From contig NC_081409.1 of NCBI RefSeq assembly GCF_030272615.1, positions 647,250,468 to 647,314,467 of the forward strand: 64,000 bases of DNA, written 5' to 3'. Position 1 is the stretch's first letter; every line of letters begins with the position of its first letter. The position numbers and the translations under genes are program-made. This document shows, piece by piece, positions 36,454 through 47,626 of the stretch. Source of the stretch: Cryptomeria japonica (lineage: Eukaryota; Streptophyta; Pinopsida; Cupressales; Cupressaceae). The notes under the pieces are model-generated. The model did not search any database. It saw only the letters and a program-made list of their open reading frames with translations, and was not told the DNA's origin.

Positions 36454-39031
36454 TAACAATGTGCATGAGATCATGAAATATAGTAGTCATGGTTCTTTGA
36501 TATGTAGCACCTACATTTTTTAGCCCAAAGGGCATGACATTCCAGCAGAAAGTTCCCCAAGGACAAGTGAATGTTGTTTTGTGATGATCCTTGGATGCGA
36601 TTTTTATTTGATTATAACCAGAGAATCCATCCATCAAAGATAACATCACATGACCTGTTGTGAGATCTACAATCAAGTCAATATTTAGTAATGGAAAGTC
36701 ATCTTTAGGGCAATCTTTGTTGATGTCTCTGAAATCTGTACATATTCTGATACTACAATCTAGTTTACTTACATGCACTAAGTTGGAGATCCATTCAGGA
36801 TAATCAATTGGGTGTATGAATCCGACATCCAATAATTTTTCAAGCTCTACTTTGACTAATAATGCCAGTTGTGGATGCATCTTTCTTAATTTCTGTTTCA
36901 CTAGTTTTGCCCACAGTTTAACTATCAAATAATGCATTACCAAATCCAGATCTAATCTAGGAATATCAGCGTATGACCATGCAAAATTGATTTGTTGCTC
37001 TATGAAGAAACTTATGAACTTTGATCTTTCTGTCTCTATCAAAGATTGCACCAGGAATATTTTATGTGGACTTTCTTCTATACCAATGTTTGTTTTGATG
37101 GTCTCCTCTACCAACACAGATGATTTTCCTTCATATGATGCTGGGAGAATGTCAAGCCTTCCATCCTTGGGTGCCTCAGATACATCTTTTCTCTTTACTT
37201 TTTTGGGGTCAGATAATGCCACAATGTGGTTTTCACCATAAGACCTTTGATTTGTTTTTATTTTTATGTTTTTGCGACTGGAAGGCTCGACACCCTCACC
37301 AAAATATGCCACGCTATTAAGTTCTATAGTGTATCCTACCTTATGGTCCCCAGGGGGAAGATCATCTCATATGCCTAGATAGTCAATAAAGGCTTCATCA
37401 TTTTGGAATGTGTCAAACTGTGCATGTCCTTCATGGTCCCAGTCAATAAGTTGGTGGTGAACAAGGGGAAGGCCTTTGATGTCTTCAAAGCTAGCAGGGC
37501 TAAGGGTGAAGATGCAGTTATATTCCAGTATGTCGAGGTAGTTATTGAGGACATCATTGGAACTCTCCTCATCCATCTCAATCATGAACGAATCCAAATT
37601 GTCACCACTAGTAGTGCATTCTGGGACAGGTGTTCTCATTCTTCATGTTTTCGACCTAGAACCTAGAGGCAAGGACTGTGTGGGATCCTCAAGGGTTGTT
37701 TCTTGACCAACTTTGAATTTTCTATAAAATTCCTCCTCTTTTGTGGGTTCACCTGGTTCTCTAAATGTCTCGGTGAGTTCATAGTCACTTGAGGATTTGT
37801 TTGAGTCCCATTCCCATTCATTGGAGTCTGTGGAATAGCGATTCTCTTGTTGAATTTTGGCAACTTTGATTTGTAATGCTTCTTCTATCTTTCAAATGTA
37901 TTCCTTGGAAGACATGAAACCAAGTCCTTTCGAGCGTTCCTTTTTGAATGTCAATTCTAGTTGTAAAGGTTCAATGATGCCTTCCTTTCTTAAGCCAAGA
38001 GGACTTTTGTCATCATACCCAAATTTTTGTAGGATCTTGAACCCTTTGCCATATTTTTCACATAGTATGCTGGTGTGATCTTGTGTATCATTTTTAGGGT
38101 ATTTGTAAAGAATTTTGTATAAGTCTTCTTCATCCATTTCACACCATCTTTGAAAGATAGTAGGATCCCATTTCAATATAATGATGGATATCCATTTAGA
38201 AGGATGAGGTCATCCATATTCTTTTGGTGAACTCATAACTTGTTGTAAGCACATGGTTTGATTCAAAGTGTATTCACCCATGCCCTTATCCTGATATTTG
38301 CCTTTAAGCTCACCTTATTTTGATGTCAAAGGTTTTAATGATTTAGGATCAATGTATGCAGAAGAAGGGATAGCTTCCCTATTGCTTGGGATGATTGTCT
38401 CAGTTTTTGATCTCAAGTTATTGCAATATATGAATGGATTAGGATCACCATTAACTATTATTTCAACTCCATCATGAGGAAACTTAATGCACTGGTGATA
38501 TGTAGATGGGACTTCCCCCATTTCATGAATCCAAGGATGTCCTAGTAATATATTGTATGTGAGATCCAAGTCTAGGACTTGACAAACCACATCCTTTGTA
38601 ACTGGCCCAACTCTAAAAGGCAAGGTGACTGTGCCTTTGGATGAATGCTCTTCATTATCATATTCCTTGATGGTAATTTTGTTTGTAGAATTCACAACTT
38701 TATCTGAATATCCCAATTGTTTAATAGTGCTCAATGTGCAAATGTTTAGACCTACTCCTACATCTATCAGGACTCGTTTTATATGATGTTTTTGTATGAA
38801 GGCTTCAATGTGTAAAGGTACATTATGCGGCTGACTTACGGAGGCATCATCAACTTCTATGAATGTAAGGGAGTGTGGAACGGAAAGGTATCCCACCATG
38901 GCTTGAAACCGGTCCACATTCAAATCAGTAGGGACAGAAGTGTCTCTCAAGATTTTGTCAGGAATAGCTTTATGTGTGAGGGATATGCGTAAGAGCTCAA
39001 GGATGGAGATGAGCGCAGGTGTCTTCCATAA
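36454..39031 (-). pseudogene. pol: Element F pol, N-terminal part: protease, G-patch, RT start
   Basis: Continuous in frame with gag through a TAG at 39032. Protease region: KRVLIDVGVGLNICTL (about 38790-38745), where the usual D-[S/T/G]-G reads D-V-G, and YNILLGHPWIHEMG (about 38560). A G-patch-like segment follows, KGFKILQKFGYDD with PLG and GLGF (38060-37900), then a linker with stops and a frameshift. The RT N-terminal half has DFRDINKDCPKDDFP, SLMDGFSGYNQI (motif A Asp present) and FCWNVMPFGLKN (36760-36510). G then interrupts just before the YVDD catalytic motif. Confidence 0.85.
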
Positions 39032-41317
39032 CTATTCTACAAGGTCATACTCAGGCTTAGTTGATGAAGAAGTAGTGTTTTTAGCTGGAGCACCTTGCAA
39101 AGTGAATTTACCTTGACGAGTTGTAACATTACATTCAGAGATATGTTCAGAAGAAGATCCAATGCCTTTTAGGACAATCTTGGGTCTTTGGGTAGAATTC
39201 TCAGGCATTTTGTCCTTGATGATAATGGTAGAGACATAATTATCCATTGAAATGTGATTGATAGTTGAATCATAGTCATAAGATGCTATGTTATAGTTGG
39301 TTTGGTCATTTGTGGCTTTAGCTTTTCCCTTGTCATGTTTTGGGAATGGTTTTTTAAACATCTCATGTTCTTGATTGGATGAGTGTCCTTCAATTTCAAT
39401 GTCACCTCTATCAATGAGATCTTGTATGATGTTCTTCAGCCGATGACAATTTCCTATTTTATGTCCCTTGCTTTTGTGAAATTCACAATACTCATCATCA
39501 TTCCACCAATTTGGCTTAACCTTTGGCTCATATGGAGGCAGATCTGGAATTGTGATTATCTTGTTTGCCACTAGCTTTTTTAAAATGGACTCAAGTGGTT
39601 CTCCCAATGGAGTGTACTTACTTCATGATTTGGAAGTTGTTTGAGTATTCACCTAATTGTTTGTAGAGCTTGATCCAGAAAAAAATAATTTTGGGTCGTA
39701 CTGTATTGGCATCAACCACACCATCATTGACTGTGTTCTTATTTTTGTTCCAAAATATTGGCTTGTCTTTTCCTTTATAGTCCTCTTTGTTCTCCTTGAA
39801 TATCTTAATGACTACTTGTTCAATTAGGACCTTTTCTGTCGCTAATCCTTTTTCAATGATGTCCTTGAAGGTGGACAAACAAGCTTTTCTCAAGTCATAA
39901 CCAATGTCTTTGTTAACATTTTGAGTGAACATATCTACCATTTGTTTTTGTGGAATTTCACAAGAGCATCTGCTGGCTAGATTTATCCATCTTTGTAAAA
40001 ATGATGAAAAAGACTCTCCATCCCTTTGCTTGGTGTTGTACAAAGTAGTGATTGATATGTCTATCTCTATATTGTATGATAAATGTTGAATAAATGCCTC
40101 TGCTAAGTCACCCTATGACTTAATTCCAGGTGGGAGTTGGGAGAACCATTCCATAGCTTGATCACCTAAGCTTTGTGGGAATAATCTCATCAAATATGTC
40201 TCTTCTATTGCTACCTCAATGAAAGCTGTGAAAAATTGTCTTATATGTGCCTTAGGATCCCCTTTTCCTCTGTACTTATCAAACTTAGGTGTCACAAAGT
40301 GTGTAGGGAATGGAGGCATTGGAATGTTTTTGTCAAATGGATAGGGACATATGTCTCTCATTGTGTAAGTTGGCTTCGGTGTATTTATGTCCTCCATTTT
40401 CTTTTGCAAGTCCTTAATTTTCTGCTCCAAATTGTTCTTACGTGGAGACCGACTTCTTGGACCATACCCCATGCCTGAGGCGCCAGGTGGAGGAGGAGCA
40501 TGTTGCATATATGGATGGTATTGATCATACACATGTTCATATGGAGGAGGTCTATAGTGATGCTGTGTATATGGGCCACTTGGTATAGAGTCATGATGAG
40601 GAATGAAATATCTACTTTGTCCATATATACCATACTCTATAGGAATGTCATGAGTTTTTTCTAGTGTGTTGCCCCCGAATTTGACATGGGGTTTCCTTGT
40701 GTCCACATTTTGAACATGCATTTGGATATCCAATTGCTTTGGTGGTAGGTCTTTAGCATTACCATGTGATTGAGTATATTTTTCTGCATAAGACTTCCAT
40801 AATGGTTTGTGAAGGTGAGTATCATATGCCTGACCATGTGTATGTGGGACCTTAGGTTTTTGAAACAAAGATGTGGTCCTCTATTGCTTCCACTATTTTA
40901 CCTCCTTTGGTCCATGTTGAGGTGAGGTTGTTGCAAAGGTTGATTTTCCATTATTTGAGACTTGTCAAAATCATGAGGGATCTTAGCTCCACTTTGTGCC
41001 ATCACTTGTAAGAAGTATTGTCTATCTCTCCTCATTATTTCCTCAACCAATCGATTGAAACAGGGATCCATAATGGAGTCTTCCACTTCTGCTGAATGTA
41101 CTAAAATGTTGTCCATATTGTCATTGTGTGTGCCATTGTTGTTTGTAGTGTCCATGTTCTCAACATTTGGAATGTTTCTATAGGCATCCATGTCAGGTAA
41201 TGTAGTATGATCAGAATTGAAAAAGAGATCATTGTCATACTCATAAGAACTCATGTTTGCAGACTCCTGAGCCTCTTTAGCTTCTCTCCTAGATTTTTGT
41301 GAATGGGTTTCAACCAT
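39032..41317 (-). pseudogene. gag: Element F gag
   Basis: Starts MVETHSQKSRREAKEAQES at 41317. It shifts frame near 40890 and back near 39612. The Gag core includes IRQFFTAFIEVA and AMEWFSQLPPGIKS (about 40240-40115), then FLQRWINLASRC (about 40000). A Tat-type zinc motif, EYCEFHKSKGHKIGNCHRLK, follows (39495-39435). The Pro/His/Tyr-rich N-terminal third (40700-40450) looks disordered. The end YDLVE-stop-LWKTPALISILELLR (39050-38990) matches the conserved gag/protease linker of the lineage. Confidence 0.85.
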
Positions 41318-41809
41318 GAACTAGGTATTGACCAAGATGTGTGAGACTAGATGAAAAATGGAAAGAGTATGGAAGACCAAGAGTTGGATGGAATTTAAAT
41401 GAATCTAAGTGTACTTGCAATGTCCAAAGTGTAAGACCAAGTATGTATGTAGTAGAGTAGGTGTGGCTTCCAAAGAGATCATAGTTTCTCTTGATGAGGT
41501 AAGTTGACCTTGACTCTAAGTAAGACCAAATGAGACCCAAAGGTGATAGACCTTGATGAGGGATCACTTAGCAAAATGTTGTTGTATGTAATGTGTTGAC
41601 AAAGTATGCTGAGGACAAGCAAGTGACCTTTTGACTCAAGTTTAGACAAATGTGTATGTAATGTAAGGTGTAAAGAAATGATGGACTTTGTGAGACCCAA
41701 AGACAGGTTGAATGCTAGATGAAAACCTAGAGAGATAACCTAGGAAGCTCAATAAGTCTGAAACTAACTGTTCTTGTTTGCTGGATTGTAAAAAAAATTC
41801 AATTCTGAA

Positions 41810-41985
41810 CACAGACATGCCTGTATACTTCACAGATGCACTTAAATGACATATCAGACACAGATGCATTTCTGAGATGTTGTAAGTGTAATGTTGCTCA
41901 AGAGAAACACATACATGTTTCTGCCCTTCATAGATGCGGTTAGATGACACAAATGTTGTTCTGTTAGACATAGACACGTTTCTGA
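41810..41985 (-). repeat. Array of ~20-bp CACGTCTGTG-type units, 5' leader of F (near gag)
   Basis: On the + strand the units read CACAGACATG, CACAGATGCA, CACATACATG, CATAGATGCG and CATAGACACG. AGAC, AGAT or ATAC cores sit at 41813, 41834, 41862, 41911, 41932 and 41972, mostly at multiples of about 20 bp. In gag-pol sense they read as the same motif found on the + strand at 21.5 and 23.4 kb. Confidence 0.75.
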
Positions 41986-42797
41986 AAACTTTGTGCAATT
42001 TTTCTAATCTATGAAGTGACTTGTTGTGACCAAATCTGAATTTTTTGACTGTTTTCCATGACAAGAGGACACAATGTTGATGAGGACTCAATGTTTGTAA
42101 GTGTTTAGACCCAAAATGACTCAAAGAAAAGTGTGTTGTTTGATGTAAAATTGTTTTGCATACACTTGAAGATACAAAAGAGACAATGTTTTGATGTTTG
42201 GTCTTGAATGTTTGATTGTTCAAAATAAGACAAACACAATTCTTATGGTTGGCCAAGATAATAGTTGTTGATCCCACATGAGGCTACGCTATTCAGAGCG
42301 GATACTTAGATGCTTGACCCTACTGGCTCCACCCTCGGCACTCACTTCTCTAGGCATCCAAGCATCGGTCCCCATGAAAACTCCTCATGGTGAACTTTGT
42401 ATCTCTACTAAGAACCATATGTGTGTGGGCCACTCCAGAGGTCCAACCTCTTGCCCCAACAACTAGAAGGATTTTGGCTTCTAAAACAAAAAGGTGCTAG
42501 TAAGGGAATCCGCTTGTGTGGCCATACATGTGGCACTTTCAGCTATATAATACAGAAGGCTCCCAACCGGTAGGGGTTATGCCCTACAACTAATCAAATA
42601 AATTTGATCAAATGGGTTTATGGGGAGACACACCAATTTTGTTAGCTAGATCTGAAGATGTTAGCTCAATATAACCCAGATCTGAAATCCAAATGATAAA
42701 AAACTGAATCAAAGAAACCAAAATGCAAAAAATTGAACACAAACATGGTTATCAATAACACAAATGCTAGTTAAATACGCAAATGTGGCTAGATCTG

Positions 42798-42980
42798 ACA
42801 CAGACACGATTCCTAAACACAGACGCATTTGGAGGCCTCACAGACGTGAATAGGGAACACAGACATGTTTCCTGGAATCTGTAAAAAATAAAATAATGTC
42901 AAAGGCACAGATGCGATTCCAAATGTCACAAACGCGACATAAAATCAAAAAGGTGATCCGAAGGTACGCAGACGTGAAAA
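42798..42980 (-). repeat. Second array of ~20-bp CACGTCTGTG-type units, 5' leader of F
   Basis: AGAC, AGAT or AAAC cores at 42802, 42821, 42842, 42861, 42909, 42930 and 42970, with spacing 19, 21, 19, 48, 21 and 40. Units include CACAGACACG, CACAGACGTG and CACAAACGCG (+ strand). Confidence 0.83.
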
Positions 42981-43066
42981 TGTCAAAATGTTGTCGTAAA
43001 TGTTAGATCCACAACTTCAAAAACACAAAATCTGCACAAATGATGTTATATGCAAAAGGGACAAGG

Positions 43067-43084
43067 GTCCCACTGGGCGTGCCA
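43067..43084 (-). other. Element F primer-binding site, not Met type
   Basis: On the minus strand TGGCACGCCCAGTGGGAC lies 3 nt from the 5' LTR. The TGG start fits a tRNA CCA end. It differs from the TGGTATCAGAGC used by A-E. I do not name the tRNA. Confidence 0.75.
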
Positions 43085-43087
43085 AAA

Positions 43088-43871
43088 TGTATACGGTGAA
43101 AATGGATACAACAATATTGAAAGGCTAAATCAATTCAACCACAAAACCCTAGCCTAACAACAACAAAGATCCACCATAACATATGAAGATTACCTAAGAC
43201 AATGCAAATCAAATGAAATCATAAAGATTATACCATCACATGTCCAATAGGGTTTGAATCTCTATTCTTCCTATCTCCATTGATCTTTCTTGATATATTT
43301 GCTCTCAGATTTTATGTGTGCACAAGAGCTCAACAAAGAACATAAATGTGGTTGTAAGTAGGATCGCATATGAAAGATCGAATGCTAGGATGCTTGATTA
43401 GAATGTATATGTCGAGGGGTTGATAATGAAGGAAGCATATCCTTATATAGAAGACACTATAAGAAATGGAGGGATAAGATTGAGAGGTGTAAAAGATAAA
43501 TGGTCGGCTATGATTAGAGGGTAGGTAGAGAAAATAATAAAATAATGAGAGGGTAGGTAGTGTATGAATTAAGAGATGAATGACATGTGTCATGGGTAGA
43601 AAAGGTTAATGAATTAATTAAATAAAGAAAGATTTATATACATAATAGAAAAGGTGGGATAATTAAATAAATAAAAGTATTTATTTAATTTAGGAAAAAG
43701 GGAATTTAAATAAATAAATGTATTTATTTAAATGAGAAATAAGGCTAGAAGAGGATAAATGAATTAATTAATTAAATAAAGATTTATTTAATTAATAGAA
43801 TAATTAAGCTCAAATAATTAAATAAATAAAGATATTTATTTAATTAGACATGACAATTTTAGGTGTCTACA
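43088..43871 (-). repeat. Element F 5' LTR (right copy)
   Basis: 784 bp, nearly identical by eye to 20156-20942, including the AT-rich half (43600-43850). It ends GTGTCTACA. Confidence 0.93.
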
Positions 43872-44040
43872 CCGGTAACCAAAGAAATCCATCTAGCTGT
43901 TGAAGATACCTGTCGGTGCCGATGTCGATGAAGTTTTTGCAAGTAATCAACCAAACCAAAATATGAAGCTAGAACATGTTGCCATGTTTCCATGAATGAC
44001 AACATATTGAAACCAACCAATTGAAAGTCAATTGCCAACA
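43872..44040 (-). repeat. Element E 5' LTR, second part
   Basis: Continues the LTR cut at 20155, matching 14272-14442 of the left LTR and ending ATTGCCAACA. Confidence 0.88.
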
Positions 44041-47000
44041 CAGAGACCTGAAGAAAAACTGGAACAAAAAATTGCAGCAGACGAGAAGTTGGAAGCCAAC
44101 CCAATTTGGGTTGAAAAGGAAAAGAATAAAGTAGAATCAAGTTTGATTGTATAGACCACCCTACCTACAGAAAGAAGAAAATTATGGGTTGTAGATAGTG
44201 GTTGTTCCAATCACATGACCAGAGATAAAAAGAAGTTCATCAAGTTTGATGATTGGAATGGAGGTTTGGTGAGGTTTGGAGACAACTCTTCCATCAAGAT
44301 AAAAGCCAAAGGTACTCTGAACATAGATGGAAAATTGAAGGCTCATGATGTATAAAATGTAGAAGGACTAAAACATAATTTTTGAAGTGTGAGTTAGATG
44401 TGTGATAAAGGATATAAATTCACATTTAACTCTACCAGTTGTCAGATAAGTAAGGAAAGTACCAGATAGATTGTTGCAAAAGGTAAAAGGACAGATGGAA
44501 ATGTGTACAATCCGAAGGAATTTTTTGAATCCCTATGCATGATGGGACAAGTAGATGAGAGTAAGTTGTGGCATGAAAGATTAGGCCATATAAAATTTGA
44601 TAATTTGGTTAAGGTGATCAATAAAGGCTATGTGAGACATATACCACCGATCATCAAATTGGCAAGCACCTTTTGTGATGAATGCCTAAGAGGTAAGAAG
44701 ACAAAGATAACCTTCAAGACCAAAGAACATAATACCTCAAGGCCCTTAGAACTTGTGCATATAGATCTATGTGGTCCAACCAGAAGAAGAGCTTTAGCCG
44801 GTGAGAGATACTTCATGTTGTTCATTGATGATTTTTCAAGAATGACATGGGTCACCTTTATACATGACAAATCACAATCATATGAGAGGTTTAAAATATT
44901 TTGAAAGATGGTTGAGAAGGAAAGTGGATGCAAGTTGAAGTGTCTGAGATATGACCAGGGTGGTGAGTTCACATCAAATGAGTTTGTAGACTACTGTGAG
45001 AGACATGGAATCAGAAGACAATATTCAACCCCAAGAACACCACAACAAAATGGTGTTGTAGAAAGGAAAAAATGAACTGTTAAGGAGATGGAAAGAACTA
45101 TGTTGAATGAAGCAAACATACTAGATATGTACTGGAAGGAAGTAGTTCATACTGCTGTATATACACTAAACTGGGTTCAATTGAGAACAAATAGAAGAAT
45201 GACACCTTATGAACTGTGGTATGACGGAAAGCCATCAGTAAAATATTTCAAAGTGTTTGGAAGTAAACACTTCATCAAGAGAGATGAAGATAGTTTAGGT
45301 GGTTTTGATTCTAGGAGTGATGAAGGTATTTTCTTGGGTTACTCTACTCATAATAAATCCTACAAATTCTACAATAAAAGACTGAGAAGAGTTGTTGAAA
45401 GTGTGCATGTTAGAGTTGATGAAGATTTGCATAAAGGAAGACACACAAAAGTGAACCAATATGATGACTCATGTGATGAAGATGAAGTTCGGTCAGAAAA
45501 TGAACCAGAAGAAGCACCCAACAAGACCCCTAATAGATATGTGTAGAAAAATCACCCGGAAGAGAAAATTATAGGTAATAAAAATGATGGTGTACAGAAC
45601 CGAAGAAGACTTGCCCAAAACAATGAGCAAATAAACTTCTGCCTCATGACTGAAATGGAACCCAAAACGTTTAATGAGGCCAACAAAAGTGAGAAATGGA
45701 TGAATGAAATGGAAGAAGAGCTGCATCAAATTGAAAGAACAAGACATGGGAATTAGTTCCTAGACCAATGGATAAAAATTTCATTGGTACTAAATGGGTT
45801 TACCGAAATAAGATGAATGAAGAAGGTAAGATTGTCAGACATAAAGCAAGGTTAGTGTGCAAAGGGTTTTCTCAAGTAGAAGGAATTGATTTTGAAGAAA
45901 CATTTGCACCAGTTTCAAGACTTGAGGCTATTAGAATGTTCTTAGTATTCTCTACCTTCAAAGGATACAAGTTTTTCTACTGCATGATGATGAAAATTTT
46001 GTGTGCCAATTGAAGAAAGCATTGTATGGTTTAAAGTAGGCTCCAAGAGCATGGCATTCAAGATTGGATAAATATATTCAGGAGCAAGGTTTCAAAAAGG
46101 GAAGTGCAAATAGTAATCTGTACATCAAAGAAGATGGAAATCAATCAATTATTGTTGTTGTATATGTGGATGATATAATATTTGGAGGCAACAAGGATAT
46201 CTTGTGTAAAGAGTTTGTTGATCAGATACAATCGGATTTTGAGATGTCAATGCTTGGAGAGTTGTCGTATTTTCTTTGTTTGCAAATTTCACAACAAGAT
46301 AAAGGAGTATTTATCTCTCAAATCAAGTATGTTAGAGATATATTGAAAAAGTTTCAGATGGAAGATAGCAAACTGGTAAGTATGTCCATGGTGACCAGAT
46401 GCAAGTTGAGCAAGGTTGATGAGTCACCGAAAGTGGATCAGACCTTGTATAGATCCATGATTGGTAGTTTGTTATACCTTACTGCCTCAAGACCAGATAT
46501 AGTGCAGGTAGTATGTATGGTGGCAAGATTTCAAGCTGCACCCAAACAGTCACATGAGAATGTAGTTAGAAGAATCTTCAGGTACCTACAAGGAGCACTT
46601 AATTATGGCTTATGGTATCCAAAGCAAGGAGATTTCACTTTACAAGCCTACACTGATACTGATTGGGCAGGCTGCATTGATGACCAAAAAAGCAAAAGTG
46701 GTGGCACATTATTTTTAGGTGATCGGTTAGTTTCATGGCACAACAAGAAGTGGGATTCAGTCTCCTTATCTACTATTGAGGCAGAATATATTGTTATTGC
46801 TGCATGTTGTTCTCAGGTGTTATGGATGAAGCAAACCCTCAAGGATATTCAGATAGAAATATCTGACCCTATTTCAATCTGGTGTGATAAATCAAGTACA
46901 ATCAACATTTCAAATAATCCAGTTATGCAGTCAAGGACAAAGCACGTTGCCATCAAATGCCATTTTCTCACGGAGAAAGTTGTAGAGCAAGAAGTGAAGG

Positions 47001-47119
47001 TATAATATGTTCCTACAAGTGAACAAGCCATTGATATCTTCACAAAACATCTACCGGTAAACACATTTAAATATCTAAGACACAAGTTAGGAGTTTTCTC
47101 ACCCACTTTATGCACTTGA
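44041..47119 (+). pseudogene. pol: Element B pol: protease, integrase, RT with deletion, RNase H
   Basis: Resumes B after E. Protease: LWVVDSGCSNHMTRD (about 44178-44225). Integrase: zinc region LWHERLGHIKFDNL with CDECLRGKK (44565-44700), then LVHIDLCGP, RYDQGGEF and NGVVERKK, so all three catalytic acids are present. GFDSRSDEGIFLGYS (about 45300) is the Copia linker. RT starts GTKWVYRNKMNEEGKIVRHK (about 45786), but the stretch with the first catalytic Asp (Y-Q-M-D-V-K in A) is missing near 45980, with a frame change. YVDDIIFGG is intact (about 46160). RNase H has YTDTDWAG and STIEAEY. Stops include 44152, 44902 and 46037. Confidence 0.88.
45972..45990 (+). other. Deletion junction in B reverse transcriptase
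   Basis: KGYKFF is followed at once by a segment equivalent to HDDENFVCQLKKALYGLK in another frame. Compared with A, roughly 27 codons including the motif A Asp are absent. Confidence 0.8.
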
Positions 47120-47596
47120 ATATGTATGGAGATCTGTAGTTTAGGGGGAGTTCACAGCCATACATTTTTAACTCTTGGACCATATCATGGACACAGTGGG
47201 AAATCAGATGTTTTTGTGGTAGTACCAACTGGTTTGAAGCTTTGGGAAGTTGTCTATTCAATTTATTTATCTACCAAAGTCGCCATTAGCTTAACCTAGA
47301 GAGTAACTTTACAGGGGGATAACTTGATCATCAATCCTCTCTTGTGAGTTTTGTAGTTGTCTATTCAATTTGTCTATCTATAAAAGTCGCAATTTGCCTA
47401 TTGGGTGAACGGGTAGAGTGGTCTAGCCTACTGATAATTGATGTTTGAGCCCTTTATCATTGTTGTCAAAGGGGGAGATAGTGCATCTTGTGAGTCCAAA
47501 CTGTGGAGAAAGAGGCATGTTGTGAGTCCGAATTATGGAGAAAGAGCTCAGATTGTGAATAATATGTGTGTTGACATCAATGCCAAAGGGGGAGAT
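47120..47596 (+). other. Element B 3' noncoding with polypurine tracts
   Basis: No ORF. Polypurine tracts occur at about 47133 (TTAGGGGGAG), 47314 (CAGGGGGATA), 47466 (CAAAGGGGGAGATAG) and next to the LTR at 47584 (CAAAGGGGGAGATT). Confidence 0.8.
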
Positions 47597-47626
47597 TGTT
47601 GGCATTGTATTGTCATTGATGTCAAC
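47570..47626 (+). repeat. Inverted repeat spanning the PPT/3' LTR junction of B
   Basis: GTTGACATCAATG (47570-47582) is perfectly complementary to CATTGATGTCAAC (47614-47626). The 31-nt loop contains the whole polypurine tract and the first bases of the LTR. Confidence 0.9.

Larger units (their letters stand above)
41318..43066 (-). other. Element F 5' leader, noncoding
   Basis: About 1.75 kb between primer site and gag start in element sense. Two arrays of the ~20-bp motif lie in it. A GC-richer block around 42277-42470 has no ORF I can support. Confidence 0.65.
20156..43871 (-). mobile_element. Element F: very large Tat/Ogre-type Gypsy element with antisense ORF
   Basis: LTRs 20156-20942 and 43088-43871 begin TGTATACGGTG and end GTGTCTGCA or GTGTCTACA. 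Flanks CCAGT (20151-20155) and CCGGT (43872-43876) are a target duplication with one mismatch, and E's LTR joins across it. Gag-pol runs on the minus strand from 41317 to 27195, split by G. A decayed plant-mobile-domain ORF runs the other way at 24014-25964. Without G, F is about 17 kb. The gag CxxH-type motif, G-patch segment, degenerate RNase H followed by a second RNase H, and the IN sequence FCQWGLDLIGKI are typical of the Tat lineage. Confidence 0.92.
13519..44040 (-). mobile_element. Element E: non-autonomous Copia-like element lacking pol, host to F
   Basis: LTRs at 13519-14442 and at 19379-20155 plus 43872-44040 (split by F) flank a 4.9-kb interior with a Met-type primer site and a polypurine tract, read on the minus strand. 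Flanks AAGAG (13514-13518) and CAGAG (44041-44045) are a target duplication with one mismatch. The interior holds a gag-like ORF with zinc knuckles and a long ORF of unknown function. I see no protease, integrase, RT or RNase H motifs, so mobility would need proteins from a relative. Its gag end resembles that of B. Confidence 0.88.

Noticed and set aside
42277-42470. Possible gene fragment in the GC-richer block of the F leader
   Set aside because: The only open frame is 62 codons, has no motif and is on the strand opposite to gag.
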